Assembly (NCBI GenBank): GCA_022825065.1 | Contig: JAJDYR010000022.1 | Location: 161,021 to 225,020, forward strand | Reading direction: 5' to 3' | Length of the DNA stretch: 64,000 nt | From: a bacterium | GTDB lineage: Bacteria > UBA8248 | Part shown: one piece after another, positions 18,614 to 26,013 of the stretch | How positions within the stretch are numbered: the stretch's first letter is position 1 | How the letters are laid out: each line of letters opens with the position of its first letter | Position numbers and translations under genes: made by a program | Notes under the pieces: model-generated | What the model was told of the DNA's origin: nothing | The model's input: the letters and a program-made list of their open reading frames with translations, nothing else | The model's database searches: none

Positions 18614-18949
18614 ATGACGCAGGTAGACGACGCGCTCCTCCGGCGTATGGTCGAAACCATCGTGGACGAGGTGGATCCCGAACAGGTGATTCTTTTCGGC
18701 TCACGCGCGCGAGGCGACGCGGCGGCGGATTCCGACGTGGATTTCGTAGTGGTAGAGTCGGCCCCGTTTGGAAAAAGTCGTGACAGGCGAGCAGAAGCGA
18801 CGCGTCTTTGGCGCGCACTGGCGGACTTCGAAGTCTCCAAGGACATTCTGCTCTTCAGCCGTGATGAAGTGGAATACTGGCGCGATTCACTGAACCACGT
18901 CCTGGCGCGCGCCCTGCGTGAAGGCGAAGTTCTGTATGAGCGATCTTAA
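18614..18949 (+). CDS. mntA: MNT-type minimal nucleotidyltransferase (antitoxin of HEPN/MNT pair)
   Basis: The product is 111 aa. The polymerase-beta-type nucleotidyltransferase motif is ILFGSRARGDAAADSDVDFVV, giving the GS (residues 29-30) and the DxD metal site (D41, D43). MntA proteins nucleotidylate and neutralise the partner HEPN toxin. The stop overlaps the downstream HEPN gene by 14 nt, so the two are translationally coupled. GAAGGAG is upstream of the ATG. Confidence 0.88.
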   Translation: MTQVDDALLRRMVETIVDEVDPEQVILFGSRARGDAAADSDVDFVVVESAPFGKSRDRRAEATRLWRALADFEVSKDILLFSRDEVEYWRDSLNHVLARALREGEVLYERS

Positions 18950-19343
18950 GCAGGCTCACGTTCTCCTGGAGGCGGCGGAACGGGATTTTAGTGCCCTTCG
19001 CGGAATGGAAGATGCAACCATCTTCGCCGATGAGATATTCGGCTTTCATGTGCAACAGGCGTTGGAGAAGTCGTTAAAGGCATTACTTGCTCTAGTTGGT
19101 GAAACATACCCTGCTACTCACGATCTGGCGAGGCTGATCAATTTGCTCAAAGAGCACGACGCAGAAGCGGCACGTTTCAATGAATTGGTGGAATATACCT
19201 CGTATGCCGTTCAGTTTCGTTACGGCGCCAGCCACGCTGGCGCAATGCCGCTTGCCCGGGACATCGCTTTAGAGCGCGTGGAAGTGTTGATTAATGAAGT
19301 TCGGCGGCGCTTAGAAAGCACAGAGCACTCTAAAGAGAATTGA
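18936..19343 (+). CDS. HEPN-domain protein (partner of MNT nucleotidyltransferase)
   Basis: The product is 135 aa from ATG 18936 (MSDLKQAHVLLEAAERD). It is an all-helical HEPN fold with the family segments FHVQQALEKSLKALLAL, THDLARLINLL and YAVQFRYGASH. The R-x4-H spacing (R95, H100) resembles the HEPN RNase motif. However, the FRYG context also fits the PF05168 subgroup in which that motif is not catalytic, and the usual following Tyr of HepT is absent. Toxin activity is therefore likely but not certain. The start 6 codons upstream on the track is inside mntA and has a poorer site. Confidence 0.82.
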   Translation: MSDLKQAHVLLEAAERDFSALRGMEDATIFADEIFGFHVQQALEKSLKALLALVGETYPATHDLARLINLLKEHDAEAARFNELVEYTSYAVQFRYGASHAGAMPLARDIALERVEVLINEVRRRLESTEHSKEN

Positions 19344-19418
19344 TCCGCAATCCCCCTTACGCGAGAATGCGCCCGTTCACTCTTATTCGATCACGCATCA
19401 CCAGAAAAGGATTTCGCC

Positions 19419-20081
19419 ATGCCGATAAACGAAGCCACGGGCCTCTCTCAGGATATGGGCGTCACCGAGGAGATGATGGCCTGCCCCCTGCCCCGCGTGC
19501 CGCTCATCGACCCGGACGACATTCCCGAACACCTGGCCGAAGAACTGGCGCCCCTCTATGAGCGCGGCGTAAAGCGCTGGGGCAAAGTGTCGCGCTTCCT
19601 GCGCCTGCTCGGCTGGGCGCCCGGTTTCGTCGAGGGCTGGCAGATCATGGACGGCAAGCTGAGGGTCCAGCACCGGGACAGCGACCCCGAATACATCCAC
19701 ATGGCCCAGCTCGTCATCATCAAGACGGCCATCTTGACCGAGTGCAACAACTGACTCGGGCACAACGTCGAGCTCGGTCGGGCTCATGGCATCTCGCAGG
19801 AGAAAATCAATCTGCTGGAGGGCGACGGCTGGCGCGAAAGCGATCTCTTTAACGAGAAGGAAAAAGCCGCGGTCTGCTGGGCGGAGGAAGTCACGAACCT
19901 GACGGCGAAGGGAAATGACGCGGCCTTCGAGGCCATGAAGAAGCACTTCTCCACCGAACAACTCGTCTCCCTGACCCTGATATGCGGTTTATGGAACCTG
20001 ACGGGCCGCGTGGCCGAGGCCTTACACCTCGTCGTGGAGCCGCCCGGCGAGCGCATCGCCTTTCAGGAGGGGGGTGAGTAG
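19419..20081 (+). CDS. Carboxymuconolactone decarboxylase/AhpD-family protein, candidate selenoprotein (UGA = Sec at codon 112)
   Basis: The ORF track ends this at a TGA (19752-19754), but the family sequence continues in the same frame to TAG at 20079-20081, giving 220 codons. Across the TGA the text reads IIKTAILTECNN-U-LGHNVELGRAHGISQEK, then FNEKEKAAVCWAEEVT and LVSLTLICGLWNLTGRVA. The whole matches the CMD/AhpD peroxidase-like fold. The TGA falls exactly on the second Cys of the CxxC redox motif, giving C109-N-N-U112 with His at 115. A SECIS-like hairpin follows. AAAAGGA is 7 bases before the ATG. AhpD-like proteins reduce peroxides or peroxiredoxins. The alternatives are a simple nonsense mutation or a sequencing error. 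selA/B/C/D are not in the window. Confidence 0.78.
19755..19788 (+). promoter_or_regulatory. Bacterial SECIS-like hairpin immediately after the UGA
   Basis: GAGCTC (19770-19775), GGTC loop (19776-19779) and GGGCTC (19780-19785) form a 6-bp stem with one G-U pair. Extending it gives C66-G88, G67-U87 and U68-A86 around a bulged C69. The apical GGUC starts 21 nt after the UGA, within the window known for bacterial SECIS elements and with the same loop as E. coli fdhF as I recall it. Folding was done by eye. Confidence 0.65.
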
Positions 20082-20113
20082 GGGGAAACAAATCCAATCG
20101 GAAGGAATTGTAG

Positions 20114-20140
20114 GGGGCGCATATATGCGCCCCTTTTTTT
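20114..20140 (+). terminator. Palindromic terminator after the CMD gene (GGGGCGCATATATGCGCCCC + T7)
   Basis: This is a perfect 20-nt palindrome followed by seven T on the plus strand, 33 bp past the CMD stop. It is also a copy of the GTAGGGG-CGCATATATGCG repeat seen at 17126, so a dispersed repeat appears to be serving as the terminator. Confidence 0.75.
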
Positions 20141-20150
20141 CAAAATAGAG

Positions 20151-20330
20151 CTATGGCAAAGGTATCGGCTCCCCTTCCTCCTCCAGAACTTCGATATAGC
20201 CCTCGATGGCTTCCCGGATATTTTGAACGGCTTCTTTCCTGGATTGACCCTGGCTGATGCAGCCGGGCAGGCTGGGGCACTCCGCGACCCAGAAACCATC
20301 CTCTCCGGGTTTGATGATGATTGGTTTCAT
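20151..20330 (-). CDS. HicB-like small protein overlapping the restriction gene
   Basis: The product is 59 aa, just below the ORF-track cut-off. It reads MKPIIIKPGEDGFWVAECPS, then LPGCISQGQSRKEAVQNIRE and AIEGYIEVLEEEGEPIPLP. This is the single-domain HicB/UPF0150 partial RNase H fold: two beta strands, then SQGxSxxEAxxNIxEAIE. HicB proteins are antitoxins of HicA mRNA interferases, but no HicA is visible nearby. Its ATG overlaps the endonuclease stop as ATGA, implying coupled translation in the R-M operon. Confidence 0.8.
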   Translation of the reverse strand: MKPIIIKPGEDGFWVAECPSLPGCISQGQSRKEAVQNIREAIEGYIEVLEEEGEPIPLP

Positions 20331-20938
20331 GGAGCGACGCCCACGAGCACCAGAGGAACCGCGGGAACCCCGCGTCCCTGCCGCAAAACGTTCAGCAAAT
20401 CCCGTTCATAGTAGGCGACGCCGGAGGACATCTCCCGTTCCAGTTCCTTCATGGGGAGTATCTCCACCCCTACGTCGATGATGTCGGAAACATAGAAGCT
20501 GAGATGCTTCACGAACAGGTCATGCGCGACGAAGGCGTATTTGCCGAACTGAACCTCCACCGCGACGCGCTCTTTCACGAAATCCGTCTGGTTGTAGGAC
20601 ATGATGGGTTCGTATCCCGCTTGCTCGATGGCGCGTTTCTGCTCGCTTTCCGGCAGGCCGTATATGCCGCGCATGAGCTTCTCATCCGCCGTAAGCCAGA
20701 AAGTGCTCCTGCGCTCGCTCCAGCCGCGCACCTTGAGGCCGTCCTTGAACGCGCGGTTCATGTCGGCGGGCGAGAACAACACTTTCCCGGGCATGGTCTT
20801 TTCTCTGGAAACCTTTGTCCGGCAAGACGCCGCATCGACTGCCGCGATGACCTCCTTCACCTCATCCCACAATTGCTTGCGGTGGACGAGCAGGTATTCC
20901 TCGCCGTTCAGATGCGAATACTTGGCTTCGATGCGCAC
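20327..20938 (-). CDS. BglII-like type II restriction endonuclease
   Basis: The product is 203 aa starting at GTG. The segment TDFVKERVAVEVQFGKYAF gives D119, E128 and Q130. The D-x8-E-x-Q spacing is that of the BglII active site (D84, E93, Q95), and the following HDLFVKHLSFYVSDIIDVGVEILP fits the BglII/BstYI family (RGATCY- or AGATCT-type cutters). The start overlaps the methyltransferase stop (TAGTG), and the end overlaps the HicB-like gene. Recognition site is inferred from family only. Confidence 0.82.
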   Translation of the reverse strand: MRIEAKYSHLNGEEYLLVHRKQLWDEVKEVIAAVDAASCRTKVSREKTMPGKVLFSPADMNRAFKDGLKVRGWSERRSTFWLTADEKLMRGIYGLPESEQKRAIEQAGYEPIMSYNQTDFVKERVAVEVQFGKYAFVAHDLFVKHLSFYVSDIIDVGVEILPMKELEREMSSGVAYYERDLLNVLRQGRGVPAVPLVLVGVAP

Positions 20939-21852
20939 TAATGCCCGCCGTTTGGTTTCGCGGGGTCGTAGATGGGCTTACCCATCGGGCGCGTTTTGAG
21001 GGTTCCCGCATAAAAGCGGCGCACCCTGTCCAGCGCGATGTCCACGTATTCGGAAACGACGTCACAGCCATACGCCGTTCTCCCGTGCATGAGCGCGGCG
21101 ATGACGGCGGAGCCGACGCCCATGTAGGGGTCGAACACCGCGTCGCCCGCATCCGTCATGGAGAGAACGAGGCGCTCTACGAGTTCGACGGGGAACTGGC
21201 AGGGATGAATCGTTTTTTCCGGGTGATTGCTCTTCACGTTCGGGAAAGTCCACACGTCGCTCGGGTTCTTGCCCTTGGGGTTCCCCGAGAGCTTGCCGAT
21301 GTTCGGTCCCTTGAAGTGTTTCTTGCCCGGATATTTCGACGGAACCCGTATCGGGTCGAGATTCCAGGTGTAATCGTCTCCCCTCGTCCACCAGTTGATC
21401 GTTTCGTATCGGCCCGAGAGCCGCTTGGTGCAGTGAAGGCCGTGGCCGAAACTCCAGACGATTCGGTTGCGGAGCTTGAGGCCCTGCGCCTGAAAGACGG
21501 GATAGAGAACCGCGTCGAGCGGGATGATCTCTCCGTTTTCCACATAATTGCCGACCTGCCAGCAGATGGAGCCTTTAGGATGCAACAGCCGAACGCACTC
21601 GCGAATCACACGCTCCTGCGCCTCGACGTAAGCGTCGAGCGGAGTTCTCGATTCGTATTCTTTTCCGAGGTTGTAAGGGGGCGAGGTGACGATGAGCTTC
21701 ATCCTCTCGTCGGGAAGCTCGCTCATGAAAACGAGGTTGTCCGCGCACGCGAGGACGGGTTGGCTTTTGGGTTTTTCTCGCTCCAATCGAGGGAGCATGT
21801 CCTGCACCGGCTGCCGCGCCGTGCTTTCAACACTCGAAGCGGCGTTGGTCAT
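20938..21852 (-). CDS. Type II DNA methyltransferase (beta class), partner of BglII-like enzyme
   Basis: The product is 304 aa. The catalytic motif IV, TSPPYN (residues 56-61), precedes the AdoMet motif region DPYMGVGSAVIAAL (around 242), the order of beta-class N4-cytosine/N6-adenine methylases. The middle contains NRIVWSFGHGLH and KTIHPCQFPVELVERLVLSM. It protects the host site from the overlapping downstream endonuclease. SPPY is compatible with either m4C or m6A. Operon order is methylase, endonuclease, HicB-like. Confidence 0.93.
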   Translation of the reverse strand: MTNAASSVESTARQPVQDMLPRLEREKPKSQPVLACADNLVFMSELPDERMKLIVTSPPYNLGKEYESRTPLDAYVEAQERVIRECVRLLHPKGSICWQVGNYVENGEIIPLDAVLYPVFQAQGLKLRNRIVWSFGHGLHCTKRLSGRYETINWWTRGDDYTWNLDPIRVPSKYPGKKHFKGPNIGKLSGNPKGKNPSDVWTFPNVKSNHPEKTIHPCQFPVELVERLVLSMTDAGDAVFDPYMGVGSAVIAALMHGRTAYGCDVVSEYVDIALDRVRRFYAGTLKTRPMGKPIYDPAKPNGGH

Positions 21853-22019
21853 CCGATTTCCCCACGGGCGGCAATGTCTGATTCTGATCGTGCGCCATCA
21901 TACAACCCGCTAAAGCGGTTCTCAAGTCAAAGAGCATTTCATATTCCCGCGCGACCTTCCCTTGCTGAGCAAATCGCCTTCCGGAAAGCACGAGGAGAAA
22001 ACGATAACAGTGGACATGC

Positions 22020-23537
22020 CTAGATGTAATGCCTAAAAGGTAAAGGTGGCAGGTTCGGAACGGGTGCAGCAGTTAGAATTTCTCCTACAGCATCTGCAAA
22101 CCTAAGGGTAACTGGCTGTCCGTCTGCGAATTGACAAGCGTTGAAGTTAATCTTGGTTAGACCCATGATATCCTTCATCACTCTGAGCAGATCGGCTTCA
22201 CCTTTATGGATATCGACAAGCAATGGATTAGGGACTTCCCAACCAGGGTAGGTATCAAGCCGAGGTATGAATCCTTTGGTCCAAAGGTATCCTTTCCGTT
22301 TTGTCGAGAGATATACAGTACCACGAAGCACGGGCATTTTACCCACTCTATAAAGTTTCAATTCAGTGGTCGGGCGGATACGTACCCCGACTAGGTTTGT
22401 CTCGTTTGGAACAACTGTTTTGAACCCTTCCCACTCATCATCGTCAAATCGCGTCTTGCCGTGGATGAAAAGTTCTGTGGGCGGCTTCCCATGGAGATTC
22501 TGATATGCTTCCACTACTAGGCTCATCAAATCAGAGGCTTTCTCCTTGTTTAGGTGATATTCCTTAAGTGTCTTTGAATACCAAGGACCGACTGCACCCC
22601 GAAAAACAACACCATCGCCCGAGTCTAAAAACATTTGGGCACCACAACAAGCATTGCCAGCGTTTGGATCAGTGCCATCCATTTTATAGACTAACCCTAC
22701 ATAGCAAACCCCTGGGCGGACCGACGCAAGTTTCCATGGCTTGCCACTAGCCTTAAAAAACGCTGTTGTGCAGAGGTTCCAAGCGACTGTGGCAGGATCT
22801 TGAAGCTTCCGAATTGGACGCCCATTTCTGGCAAATTGATCAGGAGCAAGCGTCGTCTCGCGAACAATCTGAAGAACCACCTTTTCATCCAAAAGTCGGG
22901 CTTTCATCTGATGGTGAAAATTCAGATCGTAGCGGTAAATTTCTGCGGCTTGCTGATCTTCTGGGAAAAGCGCACCTTCTCGGAGAATCTTCGCCGCGAA
23001 TTTAGGAGAGACTGACCGGTTTCCGCGAATACGTTCCTCTCTAGGCACAACCGACTTAGGTCTACCGTACCGATGAACATCTTCCGGTATCACTACAAAC
23101 CACACGGCAGGCGGGGCTTCTTCTTGACGTAAATGTTTTCGTATAGGTTCCTCGAAAAGAGCAACTGTTTTATAAATTGCTTCGTGTCGATCCGTGAGTC
23201 GGATCGAATCACGGACAGCATCACCTGAGACAGTAAGTTCAACGAGGGGAACTTCTGGCCATTTAGTACCAAAAACCGCCTGGAATCCGGGCCAACTGGC
23301 ATGGTGCGGTTTATCTGGGTTTTGGGGTGGAATGTAAGAACGAATGGTTTTTGTCCATTCACGAAAATAGTTCAGGCCATCCTGTGTTCCAATGACACCG
23401 ATACGCATTTCAGCAGGATTGGCTATGTCATCTAATGGTCCAAACAAGAAAAGGCCGTCTTTCGGATGCTCCAACTCTTGGTCGTATCGGAACCCTAATC
23501 TTGGTTCTTCAATGTGTTGAAGCAGAGAGTTTGTCAT
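22020..23537 (-). CDS. Short prokaryotic Argonaute (MID-PIWI) of SPARTA system
   Basis: The product is 505 aa without N or PAZ domains, the size of short pAgos. Recognisable segments include PLVELTVSGDAVRDS, AVWFVVIPEDVHRYGRP (MID), the PIWI core VRPGVCYVGLVYKMDG and VVFRGAVGPWYS, and the typical C terminus QPVTLRFADAVGEIL ending in FRHYI. I cannot find a DEDX catalytic tetrad, consistent with the catalytically inactive short clade. It binds a guide and, with the TIR-APAZ partner, senses invading nucleic acid. It overlaps the upstream TIR-APAZ gene by 4 nt. The gene is visibly AT-richer than its flanks, suggesting acquisition. Confidence 0.92.
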   Translation of the reverse strand: MTNSLLQHIEEPRLGFRYDQELEHPKDGLFLFGPLDDIANPAEMRIGVIGTQDGLNYFREWTKTIRSYIPPQNPDKPHHASWPGFQAVFGTKWPEVPLVELTVSGDAVRDSIRLTDRHEAIYKTVALFEEPIRKHLRQEEAPPAVWFVVIPEDVHRYGRPKSVVPREERIRGNRSVSPKFAAKILREGALFPEDQQAAEIYRYDLNFHHQMKARLLDEKVVLQIVRETTLAPDQFARNGRPIRKLQDPATVAWNLCTTAFFKASGKPWKLASVRPGVCYVGLVYKMDGTDPNAGNACCGAQMFLDSGDGVVFRGAVGPWYSKTLKEYHLNKEKASDLMSLVVEAYQNLHGKPPTELFIHGKTRFDDDEWEGFKTVVPNETNLVGVRIRPTTELKLYRVGKMPVLRGTVYLSTKRKGYLWTKGFIPRLDTYPGWEVPNPLLVDIHKGEADLLRVMKDIMGLTKINFNACQFADGQPVTLRFADAVGEILTAAPVPNLPPLPFRHYI

Positions 23538-24970
23538 GAAGCCTCTCCACTATGGACATCTTCATCTTCAAATACATATCCAAAATCATTTTCGTCTGAA
23601 TCACCATCAAAATCATCGAGCGCATCAGCCTCTGTTTCGCCTTCTATATGATCTTCTTCAGTAGCAGGGACCGGAACATCACCGACAATGGAAAGGGGGG
23701 CATCAAAACTCATTGGAGAGGCATCTATGATGGCCTCGGCGTCGCCACCAAGGGGCAAGATGAATTCCCCTTTTCCATTCGACATAAAAGTCACGAAAGC
23801 GCGAAGCAGGTCACGCCAGCGAGCATTCCACCAATTTTTACAGAAACTCCTCCGTAAACTAAAGGCTCTAGCTTTGCTATCAAGTGGGGTTTTCCCATCT
23901 TCCGTAAAAACAACGTGAGGACGCAATGCAACATGACGTGGGTCAGCGAGATTAACCTTTTCTGATACTGCAAAGTGCCAATAGACTTCTCTTTTCTCAC
24001 TTCGGCCAACCAACCGACGTCTCCTTTTCTTCCCATTTTCGTCTTGGAAAGTAATTATATTACCTTCAATCAAATTGAGGGGAACAAACCATGCACTTCC
24101 ATGTGCAAATTCACAAAACACTAAACCTTGACTCTTCACAAATTGTTCCCACGACTGGCGGAGAAGTCCGGTTACCATGTTTCGGGCTTCCCACCACGAT
24201 ATTTGTACCCCGTTAGGTATTTGACCGCTTAGAAGTCGCTCCAGTGGAATATGACCAACATTCTCAAGTGAAATATCAGGAGTATCAATTTGAAGCGTTG
24301 TCGTTTCAGCAAAGCCAACGACCATATCCTTATGCAAAGTGGTCGGACTTTGAAACCTATCGGGCGCAAGTTTCATAGATTTTTGTGAGGCGTTGAAACG
24401 GGAAAAATTGATGTGAGAGGGTAAAGAGCTAATCTGAAACCAGTTGGAGAATACTAGCTCCGGTGCATCGCAGATAGAGGTGCTTTGTCTTAGCATATAC
24501 TTCTGCCAAATAGCCAAGTCCTCTCCAAAATTGCTTATCGATTGTGGAACCTGAGTATCTTCAAAAATTTTCAGAAGTTCGCTGAATCCGTCCGCCCAAT
24601 TAGATGAGAAATTGATCGCATTTAGGCGTATCAATTGCTCGGGAAAATCGGAGAACGGGAGATCATCAAGGCGGACGGGTATAATAAATTGATCTTTCTT
24701 GAGTTTGCGGCCTGTGTTTACAGAAAGAGCAATTTCATTGAGGACACCTTCTTTCGAATAAGATGCACGAGATAAGGCAACAATGACTATGGCAGCTTGT
24801 TCCCTAATCACCGCACCAATATCTCGCCAGAATGCCTCACCGCCCTTCAGATTCAACACATCAGTCCATACTTCATAGCCAGCAGCAGCTAATCGCGCAC
24901 CAAGCCAAGAGGCAAATTCATTGTCCTCAGGGTTGGCATGGCTGATGAAAACAATGCGACGTTTTTCCAT
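23534..24970 (-). CDS. TIR-APAZ effector of SPARTA system
   Basis: The product is 478 aa. Residues 1-140 are a TIR domain (VFISHANPEDNEFASWLGARL, YEVWTDVLNLKGGEAFW, then SRASYSKEGVLNEIALSV, placing the likely NADase glutamate at E79). Residues about 160-440 are the APAZ region that pairs with the short Argonaute. The last 40 residues are strikingly acidic (DDFDGDSDENDFGYVFEDED), matching the autoinhibitory tail described for SPARTA. On target recognition the complex oligomerises and depletes NAD(P)+, killing or arresting the infected cell. AGAGGAAAACGGG precedes the ATG. Confidence 0.92.
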   Translation of the reverse strand: MEKRRIVFISHANPEDNEFASWLGARLAAAGYEVWTDVLNLKGGEAFWRDIGAVIREQAAIVIVALSRASYSKEGVLNEIALSVNTGRKLKKDQFIIPVRLDDLPFSDFPEQLIRLNAINFSSNWADGFSELLKIFEDTQVPQSISNFGEDLAIWQKYMLRQSTSICDAPELVFSNWFQISSLPSHINFSRFNASQKSMKLAPDRFQSPTTLHKDMVVGFAETTTLQIDTPDISLENVGHIPLERLLSGQIPNGVQISWWEARNMVTGLLRQSWEQFVKSQGLVFCEFAHGSAWFVPLNLIEGNIITFQDENGKKRRRRLVGRSEKREVYWHFAVSEKVNLADPRHVALRPHVVFTEDGKTPLDSKARAFSLRRSFCKNWWNARWRDLLRAFVTFMSNGKGEFILPLGGDAEAIIDASPMSFDAPLSIVGDVPVPATEEDHIEGETEADALDDFDGDSDENDFGYVFEDEDVHSGEAS

Positions 24971-25024
24971 CCCGTTTTCCTCTTTGAAGCATGCGACGAG
25001 AGCACTCGACCCAAAGTATTTTGG

Positions 25025-25053
25025 CTAATACGCTAACCGTTTACACTAGCCAA
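25025..25053 (-). promoter_or_regulatory. Possible promoter of the SPARTA operon
   Basis: The minus strand gives TTGGCT, 17 bp, TATTAG, ending about 55 bp before the TIR-APAZ ATG and overlapping the 3' end of the Dam-like gene. The match to consensus is moderate. Confidence 0.3.
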
Positions 25054-25893
25054 TATCCACTCCATACCCCGCACAGCCAAGACCTCTCGCGCAGGAGATC
25101 GGTCGCCCGTGCAACTGATCCGGCGCGGGCCCTGGAGAAACGTCAAGGCGAATCCGTTTTTCTCATACAGTTCCACGATTCTACCCGTCGCCTGGTTCGA
25201 GAGGACGACGGGGCCTCCGTGCGCGGCGAGAAACTCCGCGAGGCGCACCTGATCCGCCCAGGAGAAATCCTCCTTTGCGTATTTCGTGAACTGGACGTCA
25301 TAGGGGGGATCCGCGTAGATGAAATCACTGGGCTCGATAGGGAGCGTCTCAAAATCCCGGCGCAGAAACTCCCAGCCTTCGAAGACCTCCCGGTAGGCCG
25401 AGAAATCTCGCACGTAGTTGATTCGCTTGTAGCGTCCGAAGGGGACGTTGAACTCTCCCTTGCCGTTGAAGCGGCATAGTCCGTTATAGCCCGTGCGGTT
25501 GAGATAGTAGAAAAGCTCCGCCGCTTGCTTTTGGTGTCCTCGTCCGCTCATGAGAAGCGCGTTGAACCGCTCCCTGTGGGCGTAGTAAATCTCCGCGTCG
25601 TTTCGCATGTCGAGCCGGGCGTTCGAGAGGCCCTTCTTCAGCCAGGCGTAGAAGTTCATGAGCGGGGCGTTGATGTCGTTCAAAAGTGCGCGTTCGGGGC
25701 GGAGGCCGAGTGCGACCGCCAGCCCGCCGCAGAAAGGCTCCACGAGCCGTCGGTCGCTAAAGTTTTTCCAATACGCCTGAATATGCGGGACGAGCCACCG
25801 CTTGCCGCCGGCCCACTTGAGGGGGGGCGTCAATTTTTCATCACTGGTTGTGAGGTTCGGTTTGCGAACTTGCGCATTCGTGCTTGTTGCCAT
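25033..25893 (-). CDS. Dam-like N6-adenine DNA methyltransferase (D12 class)
   Basis: The product is 286 aa from ATG 25893 (MATSTNAQVRKPN); the track allows 24 more residues to 25965, and neither start has a clear Shine-Dalgarno. Motifs in alpha-class order are KWAGGKRWLVPHI (AdoMet motif X), VEPFCGGLAVALGL (motif I), NDINAPLMNFY, FYYLNRTGYNGLCRFN and the catalytic FIYADPPYD (DPPY). Members methylate adenine, most often in GATC. No cognate nuclease adjoins it, so it may be solitary or accessory to the neighbouring BglII-like system. The cluster with SPARTA suggests a defence role. Confidence 0.88.
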   Translation of the reverse strand: MATSTNAQVRKPNLTTSDEKLTPPLKWAGGKRWLVPHIQAYWKNFSDRRLVEPFCGGLAVALGLRPERALLNDINAPLMNFYAWLKKGLSNARLDMRNDAEIYYAHRERFNALLMSGRGHQKQAAELFYYLNRTGYNGLCRFNGKGEFNVPFGRYKRINYVRDFSAYREVFEGWEFLRRDFETLPIEPSDFIYADPPYDVQFTKYAKEDFSWADQVRLAEFLAAHGGPVVLSNQATGRIVELYEKNGFALTFLQGPRRISCTGDRSPAREVLAVRGMEWILASVNG

Positions 25894-26013
25894 GTGGGTA
25901 TCCGAAACGCTTCGGTGGGCGGATGATGCGGACACCATACCACAACCGGGAGCCTGAGCCATCACTCACTGACGCAGTATAGCGATGGTGCGCCTTGGCC
26001 GGGCGAAGCGATT

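Noticed and set aside
19752-19754. Interpreting the TGA as a plain nonsense mutation
   Set aside because: Downstream frame is intact for 108 codons with family motifs, the UGA sits on the redox Cys, and a SECIS-like hairpin follows. Kept as the main alternative, not as the call.
19398-19961. 187-aa minus ORF opposite the CMD gene
   Set aside because: It is antisense to a gene with clear homology in its own frame, and its sequence has no recognisable motifs.
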